Positions 22,552-35,600 of a stretch of 64,000 nucleotides of DNA are shown here, one piece after another (position 1 is the first letter of the stretch; each line of letters begins with the position of its first letter). This stretch comes from Tulasnella sp. 424 (taxonomy: Eukaryota; Basidiomycota; Agaricomycetes; Cantharellales; Tulasnellaceae). Below the pieces are notes generated by a model. The model was given only the letters and a program-made list of their open reading frames with translations, searched no databases and had not been told where the DNA came from. A program made the position numbers and the translations under genes. The stretch spans positions 248,001-312,000 of the forward strand of contig WSUB01000007.1 of assembly GCA_019633425.1 (NCBI GenBank), read 5' to 3'.

Positions 22552-24382
22552 AAACCTTTTTTCCGCAAGAAACTCCCGCATCCGCCCACCTTCAACGCAA
22601 AACGTTTTTTCTTCTAAAACAACCTACTTGGAATAATCCGATGTCGCATCCTACAAGTAAAAATACATGAAGACGCGCAAGTTGTGATGAACTGCACTTG
22701 TTCTCTTTGGTTCTATTCGGGGTGGCGTGTGCAGATCTGGACGTACGCCCCGTACACACGAAACGCAATCTCAAGCGAAGCGTCGGATCTTTAATGGTCT
22801 TGGAGGATGCACTCCATTGTTCCGGGGTTGTCAATCATGTCTTTGTCCTTCGAGCTATCACCGGGGCAAGGTCCTCCGGGTTATCGTACAGTCGGTTACG
22901 GCGGAATCCATAGGGGCGAAACATGAGGCCACCTCGAGGATCGCTCAAAGAAAAAAACCGTGTTATACAATCTAGCTGCGGTGCAACCTTTGGTTATATC
23001 ACTTCGGAAGGGCGTTCGCTTAACAATCGTCTGGGACCTCTAACGCAACGTTTCGGTGTTAGCCGAAGGGGGGCTGAAGTGGAGCCTTGCCTGCTGGGAC
23101 CTGGACACGATCGAGCACGGATGCATCATGCACGCACGAGGGTCGAGGCCACGCGCGTATCGTCGCGCCTATGCGGTGTCCAGATAGTCAATTAAGAACA
23201 CCAACGGCGTGGTCTTGGGAAAAATGGGATCAAGTCGCCAATAAGACTTCTTATCGTTCGAGGAAGACTCGATAGACAAGACGGCCTTGCGTCGATGTCA
23301 GGACTTACTTGCAAGCAGAACGAGGTGACGGACACCTACATAGATATCGAACGATGGGACCAATGAGCGAAAGACAGCTGCCTCATCGAAGACACGCCTC
23401 GAGCGATGCAGGATAACCAGTCACCTGGGAGATACGATACTATTAACGCCCTCTCGGATATGTTCTACAGCGGGCCTACAAGTTCGGTGGGAGAGTTATT
23501 TCTGCCTCGACACGCGTATCAAGAGAAAAGACGTAAGATCAGTAGTTACACCGCTCGAAATTGTGAAACGTAAAAAAGACTCTCATCTCCGAATGCTTAG
23601 AAAGATCTCCGTGGACCGCCATAAACCCATTGCTCGCAAATGACGCCTCAGCAACAGCTCGTGCCTACTTAATTCCTCAATCAACGTCAAATAGTTCCTC
23701 ATTCCATCTTGCAGTGCCTCGGTTCCTCTTCTACATCTGCCGGCCTGAATTCCCTCGATGCTTAGGCGGCAGTTCTGCTCTTCTCTGACGAGAACATCCA
23801 ACGGGCGCACGCGTGTCAGGTGTCCGCAAAAATACAACGATGAATAGTCAAGCCAAAGAAACTATGTACAAACAAGAAAGGCCAAAGGAAAGGACGAGGG
23901 CATATGTACGAGTCGAGGCCAAGGACCAAACGAAGACGGTAAGCAGGGAGTAAAGAAAAAGAATGGCAAAAAGATGATAATTAGTCCAGACAAGCGATCC
24001 TTCACCACCGGTGGTGCGGACGACCACACAAGCGATGAAGCCAGATAAAAAGAAGAGAGGGGAAACATAGTAGAAACGACAGCGATGAAAGCGACAGGCT
24101 GTGCAAGTCTAGGTGAGCACGAAAGGGAGGAAAAGAGAAGAAGCAAAGGGGGAATGCAAAAGAAGAATGACAGAAACAGGCGCAGCGTGACAAAACGACG
24201 GGAATATATAAAAAGGAAACGAGGCGTAAAAGGGAGTGGTCTAACCGTTTCCTCGAAAGCAGGAAAACGGCCGATGTATGTATATAGAGGGTATGGTAAC
24301 ACACAGAGATGTTGGGACAGTAATGCAGGGAGGGGAACACTGACCGAGCGATATAAGTTGAGAGTAATAAGGAATATATCGT
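22552..24382. other. 1.8-kb intergenic region without a recognised gene
   Basis: No convincing gene was found. A minus-strand frame at 23583-23837 contains a plausible helical stretch (EALQDGMRNYLTLIEELSRH) but has no partner exons I can support. The segment 24.05-24.25 kb is purine-rich on the plus strand and is likely the 3' flank of the ankyrin/CCCH gene. No repeats or RNA genes were identified. Confidence 0.45.
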
Positions 24383-27015
24383 CTAAGCAGCCGCAACCAG
24401 TTTAGCGGCGGAAGTCACGGTATCGTTAATGGAGGGGAAAACAGGTGGAGGGAGGTCGGGTGATTCAGGGCGGCTGGGAGCCTTGATGCCATTCTCCTGT
24501 GAAATTACCCTGCCAGTCAGTACACCTCATTTTCGCATATGGCACGATCGACGGTCGACGTACCTTGGCATGACCATTGATCGTAACCTTGGCCATGGCC
24601 TCTGCCAAAGCCTCCTCATGGGCAACTTCCTTGATGGCGGGGGTCTGGGGAGCATTGCGCTTCAGCACCTGGGCGGCGGTCAAGCCATTGCCGTTGACAT
24701 GGCCGTTGGAAGCGGGAGGAGTCGAAGACCCGTTGAGCGAAGGGAAGTCGGCCTGTGAAAGGACCTTCTCCTTCGGTGGGACGGGGGCGACATGATGTCC
24801 AGGTCCTCCGCCTCCAAACTTGCCACCGCGGAAGCCTCCGTTATGGAAACCACCACGGGGAGCAAAGTCGGAGCCAGGGTAGTGCTTCCGGAATCCGTTA
24901 GCCATGTGAGGACGGGGTTGACCGTTGGCGTCTCCGTTGGGGGCGTCCTAGTTTAGGGAACAAATGTCAGCGGCTTCGATCGTATGTAAATAACTTGCAA
25001 CTTTTACGTACTTCTCGGGGGCCGAAAGATCGGGGACCATGTCCACCTCGCATGTGGTTCGGAGGGCGAGCGTTACGCTGAGGGAACGATGGAGGAGGGT
25101 ATCCTTCGGGTCCAAAGGCAGCTGGGTCGTCTTCAGGTCGGACATGAGGGAATCGGCATTCAGTCCTGAGGAGATAAAGCGATATTGTTAGTTTCCCATG
25201 AGTGGTAATGTTTAAATCTCAAATGATCGCCTACCCGTTCTTGCATTTTCCAGCGGGGAAGAACAAACAAGGGGGACGGGGGGGTCCGTTGAACGACTGC
25301 TTGCGGAAACCACCACGACGATACCCGTTGTTGGACTGGAAGTGAGAGTGAGGACGTCCTTCGGGCTCGCCTTGGCCAAAGTTGGGGGCAGGTTTGCCGT
25401 TGACAGGACTCTCGACAAAGCCGTTGGTCTGAGGAGCAGGCGGAACGACGGCCGGGGCTGACGGAGGCTGCTGAGGGTAATTAATAGCCGAACCCGACTC
25501 TTTGCGATGAAGAGTTGGAGAGACAGGCGAAGTGTAAGTAGGAACGGGTGGTTGTACAGGAATTACTACAGGGGCTGGGTGGTAAGATGCAGTGGGAGAG
25601 ATCGTGACTTGCGGGGGCATGGGCTGAGACGTGGCAATTTGAGGTGGAGGGTAAGGGTAGGCACCTGGAGGTGGCGGGGGCGGGACTGATCCATCGGCTG
25701 GGAAAGGAACACCGTGAGGGGGAGGAGCGCCGCCGGTATGGTGGACGGGACTCTGGGGTCCGCCAGTAGCATGAGCAGCAGGTGGTGGTGGAGGGGGTGC
25801 GAAAGATTGAGGTGGTGGCGGCGGTGGAACACCATAGTAACCGTGAGGAGCGTAGGAAGGTGGATGGCTCATAGCTTCGTAGCCAGGATAGGGAACTGGC
25901 GGGGGAGGGCCGTTATAGTATGGGCCAGCAGCGGGATGGAGGAACATGCAGGAGGCTCCATACTTACACATGGGGAAGTACCTGCAAATACAGAAGGGTG
26001 TTAGTTCAACTGAGAAGGAAAGAAGCGCGCTAAAAAAACGATGGAACATACCTGCAGGGGATGGTCCTAGCGACTTCTGGAGGAATGTGCATCGTAGGGG
26101 AACCTTGCTGCTGGTGACCATCCTGAGGAGAATTCCCGTCCTGTGAAGGTTGAGGCGGAGGACCTTGAGGGTGGTGCGGCGGAACTGGGTAATAGCCTTG
26201 CATGGGATGTTGCTGTGGCGGCATGCCTTCGGCCGGAGGGGGCATGTAGGGGTAAGGAGGGTAAGCGCCTCCGTGGGGCATGTACCAATAACCAGGCATT
26301 GGTTGGGGATAGGGAGCTGGAGGAGCCCCATTTTGATCGTAATGATGTCCGCCATCAGGAGAATGACCTTCAGGTGCAACAGGCGTGCCAGTGTGAGGTG
26401 AATGGACGTGACCGTTGACAGCAGGATGAGAGCCCCCGGCCTTCAAGAGCTCGAGGATCGCTGGATCTTGAGTGTACGATTCAGGCCTTCCTTGGCTCGA
26501 TGCATTATTAGGATCCGCGCCTGGAAATGAAAGAAAAATGTCAATGTTTTGAATCGGGTGGAAAGGAGTAAAATAATTTGAATGAGTCGGGTGGATAAGA
26601 AGCACACGACAGCGGGAAGGCAGGCGGACGGTATTGACTCGGTCGGGACTAAAGATATATCGATGAAGGACGTACCACGAGCGATCAGTTCCTTGACAAC
26701 TTCGACATGGCCATTCCTAACTGCTTGGATGAGCGGGGTCGCACCCGTATGATCTGGAGAGCGGGTTGGACGATGGGAGGGTCGAGGCGGGTACGTGAGA
26801 AGCCAGGAGCCGGATTTTTTGGACGAAAGCGCGGGTCGCAGAGCAAAGCGGAACGGACAACAACAAGGAGCGAGAGTCAAAAACGGCAGCTGATGCTGGA
26901 GTGAGCGAGCGAACGAACCTTTAACCTCGATATCGACATGAGAAGCGTCCTTGAGGAGATCGTTGAGGTGGTTGAGGTCACCATCTGCAGCGGCTTTCCA
27001 GAGAGCTGAGACCAT
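24383..27015 (-). CDS. Ankyrin and double CCCH zinc-finger protein
   Basis: Likely RNA-binding regulator. The start is the ATG at 27015 (MVSALWKAAADGDLNHLNDL). An ankyrin pair follows: first repeat through DASHVDIEVK, then GATPLIQAVRNGHVEVVKEL across an intron, and ADPNNASSQGRPES across another. A long Pro/Tyr/Gly-rich region leads to the first finger CRYFPMCKYGASCMFLH (C-x5-C-x5-C-x3-H). After more polyproline comes the second finger, CLFFPAGKCKNG spliced to TECRFPH (C-x7-C-x5-C-x3-H). The tail is Gly/Arg-rich (GGFHNGGFRGGKFGGGG), then SQADFPSLNGSS, ending KLVAAA at 24383. About 700 residues. All zinc ligands are present. The ankyrin plus tandem CCCH layout is seen directly; mRNA control is inferred from the family. 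Confidence 0.88.
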
Positions 27016-27661
27016 ATTGTCGGTAGACTGGATTGAAATTGAGGATTACTTGGAAGGTAAAGAGCCGCGTTGAGGGGATGATTTTTTAGAGAGAATCGAA
27101 ATGAGAGGAGAATAGGATGAAGATGGGGAAGATTTTGACAACGACAACAGAAAGGGGGGAGGGGAAGTGGGTGGTGGTGGTTGGAGGAGAGGATGCGATG
27201 GGTGGGTGTAGAACAGGCTGGCGAGCGAATGGAACACTTTCTCTCGTTGGAATTTCTGTTCCACCAAAAACCTTGAGACAAAAATTGTGACTCGTTACAC
27301 GTCACACTCAAATAAATTTATGCATTATGTCACCAAAGTACGAACCAATTTCAAATTCCGAATTTACTTCGGTTTCGCCACGTGTGCCTGTATTTGGTCC
27401 TCCGGTCGGTGCCTGGGAGAGCCAAAATTCTTTGCCCTCGGCTATCTCGACTATCCGCCGGGCCCGCCCATCCCATCCCCGACTCCCAAACGACCACAGA
27501 GAATGTGTACATTGAAGAACTCGTATTTGCAGATGTACTAGTACCGGTATACCGATTGCCGCTTTAATATCGCGATGAAACAAAATATCCTGGCCACGTA
27601 AAAACAAAAAATTCGCGCAACGCCCTTTTGCCCCGCTCCGCTCACACGTCCCATGAGCCAA
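27016..27661. other. Intergenic: ankyrin/CCCH promoter and GPD 3' flank
   Basis: The pyrimidine-rich minus-strand leader immediately above 27015 and the region to about 27.3 kb should hold the promoter of the ankyrin/CCCH gene. The rest is the 3' flank of glycerol-3-phosphate dehydrogenase. No coding signal was recognised. Confidence 0.5.
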
Positions 27662-29505
27662 TCAGTCAATACGCAATTTTGAAAGAATGGCTGCCGCGTG
27701 CCCAGTCTCCGAGCAATCCTCGATCTCTCGTTTTGCCGCAGGAAGATTCATCAGCTCCTCCGCAGCGTCCCGCGCCGAACGACCTTCATACAGGACCGAG
27801 TACATCGCTTCAGCAATCTATATGAAAGGTCATGAGTCGAGTGCCCCCAGAGTGCAAAAGGCGACCCTGATGCTCACCGGCGCTTCTACGCCGATCTCTT
27901 GAATAATCTCGTGTAACCCTTCCGCCGTCGAGACTCCCTCCGCTACACTCCCAAGAGTCTTGATAATGTCATCCAACTTCTGGCCCTGTCCGAGCCGATA
28001 TCCGACCGTATAATTCCTCGAGTTGGGAGAACTGCAGGTCAGGAAGACTGCGGGCACCAAAAAGTCACCCAACGTCGCCATCCCGACCAATACGGACTGT
28101 GGGTCAAACTCCGAAGAAAATGAATGTAACAGGACCACCGGCCTGTCACGGGCGGCCGCTTAGGAAAAAAAAGAAGGGCATGAAACACGACTCACGGTCT
28201 CCCACCCCAGCTAAGGTCAAGAACGTCAACGGACTAGCGCCGTAGGACTGCCCGATCCGGGTCATCTCCGCGAGCGAACGCGTGACCAAACCTACAGAAG
28301 CAATTCCACGTCAGAACCGTTACAAAAACCTCACGCCGTGTGCATACACTTACCTGCCCGCGTGTTATTTTCGTAACCGAGCCCATCCGCCACGCCTGCT
28401 GCAAGAGCGTACACGTTCTTAAGAGCCCCAGCCAATTCAACGCCAATTGGGTCGGTTCCTTGTGTCGCTCGTCAGCTCAAGGCTACCCTCCTCGCGGAAA
28501 ACGAATTATCTCAAGGGGCTTGGACTGCTCACCTGGGTAGCACCGGAACCAAGGCTGGTGGAACAGCTCTGAAACCTTTAAAGCATGCTCTTCTGAAATT
28601 GAAGCGACGGAAACTGTTGTTGGTTGACGCTTTACCACTTTGAACGCCCCCACCGAGTAACAATCAATCTCCGCAAGTCGGAGAATCGGGTCCCCCAACG
28701 CCAACGTACCTTCCTTGGCAAACGACGGGCCAGACTGAGTGGATGAGAAGCTCATGATTAGTCTGTCCAAAGCCAAGTTAGAGGCTAAGCAATGCAAAGG
28801 CGACTCACGATAAAGGATGCCTGCTGGGCGGCTTTCGGTCCCAACGTATCCGCAATGATCTCCAAAGTAAGTGCTTTCGTCTTCGCTTCAATGCCTTTGT
28901 TGACAAACGCCAACAGCGGGAGGTTATCTTGGTCCAACAAGGAATTCATGCCTCCCAAAAACGTCCTGTCAAAGATGCAACCCTCGTCATTCTCCTTTTC
29001 TTTCTAGGAGGGTCGATCTCGGCTCCTTACCTCAGTCCAGGAGTCGGAATCGCGAAAAGCAACATATCCATAGTTTTCAAGAACTCTTTGTCTGGGAGTT
29101 CAGGTCCAACTGCCTTCAGCCATTCCGGAAAGACCTATGACAAAGCACCACCCATCTCAGCACTCGACGAACCACCATTCACCCACAAGATACCGAAATA
29201 TGATAAATGGAGAAACTCATCCGAACCACACTCACATGTTCAGTCAAGTACTTGGGGTTCTTATGATCCTCGTTCATACTCTTCACCGTCGCCGCATCAC
29301 GACTCCAAAGCCACACATCGACGATCAAGTCCGACGTAGCTAAATGATCCGCCAAGCAAGACCCGAAGTTCCCGGAACCTAAAACGAGGATGCGCGAAGG
29401 GGATTTGGTGCTGCCGTGTTCGCCTGTGGGTGAGCCTGAACGGGGTGTCGAGCGAGGCGATCGTTTTCGCAGTAGGTTTTGAGCGGGAGTAGAGAGACTT
29501 GACAT
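27662..29505 (-). CDS. gpd1: NAD-dependent glycerol-3-phosphate dehydrogenase
   Basis: Reduces dihydroxyacetone phosphate to glycerol-3-phosphate, feeding glycerol (osmolyte) and phospholipid synthesis in the cytosol or peroxisome. The start is the ATG at 29505. After a Ser/Arg-rich leader comes the Rossmann motif [17 protein letters not shown]. Further exons carry [64 protein letters not shown] (catalytic lysine region), GYENNTRA and [19 protein letters not shown]. Next come [20 protein letters not shown] and [14 protein letters not shown]. The last exon starts [20 protein letters not shown] and stops at 27662 with ILSKLRID. About eight exons. The N-terminal leader of about 35 residues before the Rossmann fold could carry targeting information, but no clean PTS2 is visible. 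Confidence 0.95.
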
Positions 29506-30323
29506 CGTGTTTTTTTCGATAGTGGGTAGAATCCGGAGCTCTTCGGTGATTCTTAGACTGTGGGGTGTCAGATTCGGTCAACTTGGAGCGCAAGGGGACC
29601 GCGAAGCTGACGTTGTGGGATGACTCGAAGGACGACGACGGAGTTCTTAGAGTGTTGAAAGGAGGTCTCGTATATGCGTCCCGTAGACGAAAGGTGTGAG
29701 GCGTTCGCTTTCGAGGTTGGGTGGAGTTGAGCTTTGAAGGCAAGAGCGCTGCCGCAACCCACGGAGATGGATGTCGTCAATCTGCGCACACGTGGGTCTG
29801 CTATAGTTAGCGACATGGCTAACGTACTCGTCGTCGACCAGGCCGCCCGGAAGGCGGGTTCGTCCAAGACGAGCTGAAGGAGATCGCAAACGTCGAGCGT
29901 TCCGAAGATGCCCGGAGGCCAAACGCCCCAAAGGATTTTCAGTTGCACAAGGGACTCGGAGATTCGCCACCCGGGACCCCGCAAGGGTAACGAGCGGGGT
30001 GCCGTTTGCATCCTTGAGTCCCTTCGCTGGCACTCAAGTTTAGTGCTTTCGACACGATTAATGCCAATGAATAACGAGCATGGCGAAAATGTCCATGGAA
30101 TACGATAATAAATACTACAAGTGGATAACGATCAACCGACTGCGACGACGGGGAAAGACAAAATATCACCCAGGACAACCAACGTGGGGGATACAATAAG
30201 GAGAGAACGAGGGAGATACGGAACTCATAAGCATAAAGCCATAAGATCTATGGAACGAAAGCGCAAGGGATGCGGGACAGCGGTGAAGCATAGGGCCAAG
30301 GCTGTATGGGATAAATCTTGTCT
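29506..30323. other. Intergenic: GPD promoter region and SNARE 3' flank
   Basis: Frames of 100-150 codons are open on the minus strand at 29.57-30.03 kb but lack protein character, and they overlap each other in different phases. This is best read as promoter and 5' leader of the dehydrogenase plus the 3' flank of the SNARE gene. Confidence 0.45.
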
Positions 30324-31802
30324 TTATGAGACCAAAATGAAAATGAGGAACTGTAGTCGAGAATGAGGAGAAATAACGTTAGAGAAAGGTCACGACAGCA
30401 TTGGATGGAAGATGAGACCGCAAAAGACGACTTACGAAGACGATCAGCACTCCAAACACCTTCAGCATCAACCACCGATTGCTGGTGATGCTAGCGTAAT
30501 ACTTCAAAAGTTCCCGCTGTGCTCCACTGACATTATTTGCAATGTCGATCGTATCCGCATCGATGCGCTGGACAGTCTCCCTCTGCTCTGCGACCATTGT
30601 GGCAAGCTGCTGGAATATCTGGCCCAATTCGGCAATAGTCGATTCAATGCTTTCGATGGCAGTTGCACGGGATTGAATGTACGTGTCCTATAGGCCATGC
30701 ATCAGCACCGTTCTGTCGTTGTGTATCGGATCGCAGATAGCGGCCTACCTGTTGCTCAACCAGTTGCATTTGCATAAACCCGCCATCCGCTTGCCCATTC
30801 CCAGCTTGACCTTCCTCCGCTCTGTCGATATCGAGAGCTAGCAAGTCCGAATCGACCGCTCGTGATTTTCCTTTTTCGGGACGATTTGAAGATGCTGACG
30901 CGGGGCGGAAAGGGGATGCTGACGTGTCTGATTGCGGTTGACGGTTGGCAAAAAGGAGGGAGTCTGAAAGGACAGGGGAGCGCTGTCAACGCCAACGGCA
31001 AAGGTGAAATTCAGAGAGCACGCACTGGTAGCAGGCATAGGCGCGGCAGCTGTTGAGGTAGAGTACATGAACTGCTCAGTCCGGTCTTTCGACTCTTTCA
31101 TGTTCTGCGAATATGCGAAATCAGACTCGCTCATGCACGTCTAAGTCTTGCTCATACCTGCGTCCGAACTTCAAGTACGTCCTTAAACGACATACTAGTC
31201 GCAGCCAGCTTGCTCTGCAGAAGCATGACGACATTACTGTTGTGCTCCTCAATCTGCTTTGACCCCGAAGCGGCTTTGGTAGACTTGACGTAAGCTTGAA
31301 GAGTAGCGATCGACTTGTTGATGTTGGCAATGTCTTGCTTGATGATGAAAGTCAATTCCTATTTGATGTGTAACGGAAACGTTGAGTAACGAGAGTGCAA
31401 GGCAAAGTATGGCTGTTCGGCGAACTGAGCCCCAACGGTACTGACACTGATCTCCACAGGCCGGTCATCGAATAATGTCTTCCTCTTCGCCACTGCAACA
31501 GAGCGCTAATTAGTACGCTTCGTCTGAGGGAGGTCGGCCGAAGGTGGGGAAGAAGCAGTGCCGTGTGCGAGGGAACACCACTCACACTGAGCCAGCTTGC
31601 TCAACTTGAGCGTCGTATTCGTAATGTCTTTCCCAATCTGCCCAGCCATCCTCGCAAATTCGCTCTTGCTCCCACTCCCATCGTGTCTCTGCTTCTCCAA
31701 TAACCGCTGCTTCTGCTCGGCGTCACGGTTGGGCAAGGCGCTCCGCTTCGCTATGGATTCTACGCAAGCTCGAAACTCGTTGGTTCGGTCGAGAGCTGGC
31801 AT
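30324..31802 (-). CDS. sed5: Syntaxin-5/Sed5-type Qa-SNARE
   Basis: Tail-anchored Golgi SNARE for ER-to-Golgi and intra-Golgi fusion. The start is the ATG at 31802 (MPALDRTNEFRACVESIAKR), the typical Sed5 N-terminus that binds the SM protein. Exons continue with the Habc region FARMAGQIGKDITNTTLKLS, then IKQDIANINKSIATLQAYVK and EEHNSNVVMLLQSKLAATSM. A disordered linker leads to the SNARE helix (ATAIESIESTIAELGQIFQQ then LATMVAEQRETVQRIDADTI), with the zero-layer glutamine in AEQRE. The C-terminal anchor is split by an intron: NRWLMLKVFGVLIVF joins FLIFILVS and stops at 30324. The frame after GVLIVF that reads VSRLLRSHLP is the unspliced intron. No defects. Confidence 0.95.
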
Positions 31803-32640
31803 AATTTAGAGGTATAAAAAAAGAGTATAAGGTCGAAGTGGGTTAGTTGAGGGGTGCTGTAATATGTTATATTTTTGGTGTTGGTTGGATAGGTAGCTTA
31901 GAGTGGTGTTGGGAGAGCTTCGGGAGTGGCGTCTAACGTGGTATGAGTGACGAAGGAAGGGGAAGTAGTTGAGATGTGAATTCGGACCGCCGGAAAAAGC
32001 CAACGTGGACCCTTTCTGCTGCGGCGATAACGTTTGTCATCACTCACCGCCTTTAAATTTGGCTTCTAGCAGCAAAGTCGGCATCTTGCATGGATTGGTC
32101 TGAGCCATTTCCTTGAATGTAGCTTTAGGACGCCGTTCGGCTTGCTTTTCTCGCGATCCTCAAAACCGAGCGTCCAATCCCTCTCCCAACGCCGCTAGTA
32201 GCCCCTGTATACCGACGACAATCTGCTCGCCAGCCCAGCGCTTCGAAATCTGGGGTTTGGGTCAGAGGTCCGATGCATATGAAGATCTACTCGTAACCGG
32301 GCGTGGCGTCCTTGAACTTCGGCTTGACAACTTGTCCCCCAAATATTTCAGTCAACTGCAACACCTCCTCCGCACCGCCGCTTTAAGACGCCGCTAACGC
32401 TTCTAGAACTCAACTCCGAGCTTGGAAGCCTCAAAGGCGTCCTAGGAATAAAAGAAACAACGAGGTTTCTCATGAGACCAGGGAACTCGGGTCGAACCTC
32501 GCCAAAGCCTCAAGTCTGCGCGGTGCGTTGGACCACACCACTCCCTCTCAAAGCCCATAGGCAGTTCCTCGTAAATCCGCTCCCTCCTTGATTTTCTTCT
32601 TGCATTCTCTTCGCTTGCTCGCCTCCTCAAAGTTACCCCA
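31803..32640. promoter_or_regulatory. Divergent intergenic region between SNARE and kinase-TPR genes
   Basis: Must contain the promoters of the minus-strand SNARE (ATG 31802) and the plus-strand kinase-TPR gene (ATG 32641). The stretch 32.45-32.56 kb superficially resembles a tRNA on the minus strand but does not fold as one. A pyrimidine-rich leader precedes the kinase ATG. Confidence 0.45.
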
Positions 32641-35600
32641 ATGTCGAACTCTTCGAGAGCGTCACCGGACACTGGGAGGAATGGTCTCAAACGAAAAGTC
32701 GACGTTCTAACGGAAGTCCCTCCGGTTCCCCAGCCGCAAGGTGGAGAAGGATCCCAGTCTTTCAAGAACGTAGAGACAGGACAATCCAAGAGGATTAAAC
32801 TCTCTGCGGTACGTAGAAATCGAGGGATGAGTTTTTGGAAGCAGCGCTTAATCGCCCCTTCGTTGCAGCGAGACCTCTTGACTACTCTGTCAGGAAAACG
32901 TATATCCATCACAGAAATTACATTTGCCAGCAGCAGCTCCAAAGGTGGTACTTACGCCGACGTCGCGGTAGCTACGCTTGTCAGAGCGAGTGGCGGTGGG
33001 GAAGAACAAAGAACAGTAGCCGTGAAGAAGCTTCGATTCTATCTAAGTGATGGCATGACTGAGGAGAAATTCCTTCGGGTAAGTTTTGCGGTGGTTGTGT
33101 TCTTTGACGTGACTCAGTCTTGCTCTCCAGGTGTTTGTTAACGAGCTGCGGGTACTGGACAAATTATCTCATCCGAATATTGCGAAGATCATCGGATTTG
33201 TGGAGGATATCGACAGCCGTATTGCCTGGCTAGTTTTCCCATGGGAAGAGAATGGGAACCTTCGGGAGTTCCTTCGCTCTGGGAAGTGGGAATTGCCCGA
33301 ACGGGTGTCGTTAGTGCGTCATCATCGTGGATGTCACTGAATAAAGAGCTTATTATCGACCCCTTCAGATCCAAGACGTAGCACGCGGACTCGAATATCT
33401 TCACACTCAGCAGCGACCCATCTGCCACGGCGACCTGAAATCCGTGAGCTTGTCGATCAATTCATCTGTATCGCGTTGTCTTACCTTGACTCTCGCTTAG
33501 CTGAACATCCTTGTCAACTCAGAGCATCACGCCCTCATCACTGACTTTGGTTCGGCACGTGTTACTCGAGAGATTCAAGAGCTCGAAGCAAATCCACCGA
33601 ACCCACCGGCAGCTTCAACGACCCGCGTTCCTTCACACCGTGACGAATATCTCCCCGTCAAACTTACTACGTCCGACACCGCACTTACATTGACCGGTCC
33701 TGAATACTCGCTTCGCTGGGCACCGCCTGATGTTCTCAGTGGGGGCTCATTGGATCTGGCGAGCGACATTTGGGCTCTCGGTTGGATCGCATGGGAGGTG
33801 AGCTCCCCAGTCCAATCAAACGCAGTGCTCCACTGATCCGTCATACCGATCCGCCTTACTTCAGGCCATCACTGATAGTCATCCATTTGAGGAACTCATT
33901 CAAGAGTCGGCTGTCATGTTGAGGATAATGGAAGGCAAACTGCCCCTGCTCCACGATCACCATCAACTCGCCCAAATCCAGAGTCTCTGCAATCTTATGC
34001 TGAGCTGCTGGAAGTTGGAACCAAAGGAAAGACCCCCGGCGACAGAATGCTGTAAAGCGCTCCAGTGGATTGTAAGTCGGCTGCGACTGAGGTAGACATG
34101 ATCTGACAACATTAATCGAAACAGCCGTCCATCGTCCCAGGGTCGAAAGATGGCGACCGGTCCACGATTCGGTCTGCTATCTTATTGCTGCAGCTTGGGG
34201 AAATCCATCGTTTGCAGAACAGGCACAGAGAGGCTACACAAATGTATGAGCAGGGACTGGCCATCGCTCGATCTACTGGGAATCATTCGGCGACAGCACA
34301 CCTGTCTGTCCAGCTCGCGGAGAGTCAGCGGATCCAGCGCATGTATGTTGAAGCCGAGGTTGCTTACACCCAAGCGATGGACATCTTTGGGAGCATCAGG
34401 AATGACCTGGGCCGAGCAAACGCATTGCTTGGGCTTGGGCACGTCCAACGAGCGCGTTCCAACCACGTCGATGCAGAGGCGTCTTACACCCAAGCGATGG
34501 CCATCTACGAGAACAGCGGGAACGACCTGGGCCGGGCAAACGCATTGGTTGGCCTTGGGGATGTCCAGAAATTGCGCTTCAACCATGTCGATGCGGAGGT
34601 GTCCTGCACCCAAGCGATAGCCATTTACACGAGAATCGGGAATGACCTGGGCCGGGCAAACGCACTGCATGGGCTTGGGGATGTCCAGCGAGCGCGCTAC
34701 AACTACGTCAACGCAGAGGCGTCCTACACCCAAGCGATGGCCATCTACGAGAGCATCGGGGACGACCTGGGCCGGGCAAACGCATTGGTTGGCCTTGGGG
34801 ATGTCCAGAAACTGCGCTTCAACTATGTCGATGCGGAAGTGTCTTACACCCAAGCGACGGCCATCTACACGAGAGTCGGGGACGACCATAGCCGAGCAAA
34901 CGCATTGCGTGGGCTTGAGGACATCCAGCGATTGCTCTCCACCTACAGTGAAGAAGAGTTATTTTACTGCCGAGAGGTGGCCATGTGCGCGAGCATCGGG
35001 AATGAGCATGGCCGAGCGAGCGCATTGCTGAGGCTTGGGGACGTCCAGCGAGCGCGCTCCAACTACGTCGATGCAGAGGCGTCCCACACCCAAGCGATGG
35101 CCACCTATGCGAGCATCGGGGATGAGCATGGCCGAGCGGACGCATTGATTGGGCTTGGGGACGTCCAGCGAGCGCGCTCCAACTACGTCGATGCAGAGGC
35201 GTCTTACACCCAAGCGATGGCCACCTATGCGAGCATCGGGGATGAGCATGGCCAAGCGGACGCACTGATTGGGCTTGGGGACGTCCAGCGAGCGCGCTCC
35301 AACTACGTCGATGCAGAGGCGTCCCACACCCAAGCGATGGTCATCTATGCGAGCAACGGGAATGAGCATGGCCGAGCGAACGCATTGCTTGGGCTCGGGT
35401 ACGCCCAGCAAGCGCGTTCCAACTACGTCGATGCAGAGGCGTCGTACATCCAAGCTATGGCCATCTATGCGAGCATCGGGAAGGGGCATGGCCGAGCGAA
35501 GGCATTGGCTGGCCTTGGGGCCGTCCAGCGAGCGCGGTTCAATTATGTCGATGCAGAGGCGTCTTACACCCAAGCGATGGTCATCTATGCGAGCATCGGG

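Noticed and set aside
23583..23837. 84-codon minus-strand ORF with a helical stretch
   Set aside because: No partner exons, promoter or known motif; kept only as a remark in the intergenic entry.
32470..32560. tRNA-like string on the minus strand (GGTTCGACC and GTGTGGTCCAACGC)
   Set aside because: The T-arm bases do not pair, the anticodon stem is broken, and no acceptor stem closes it.
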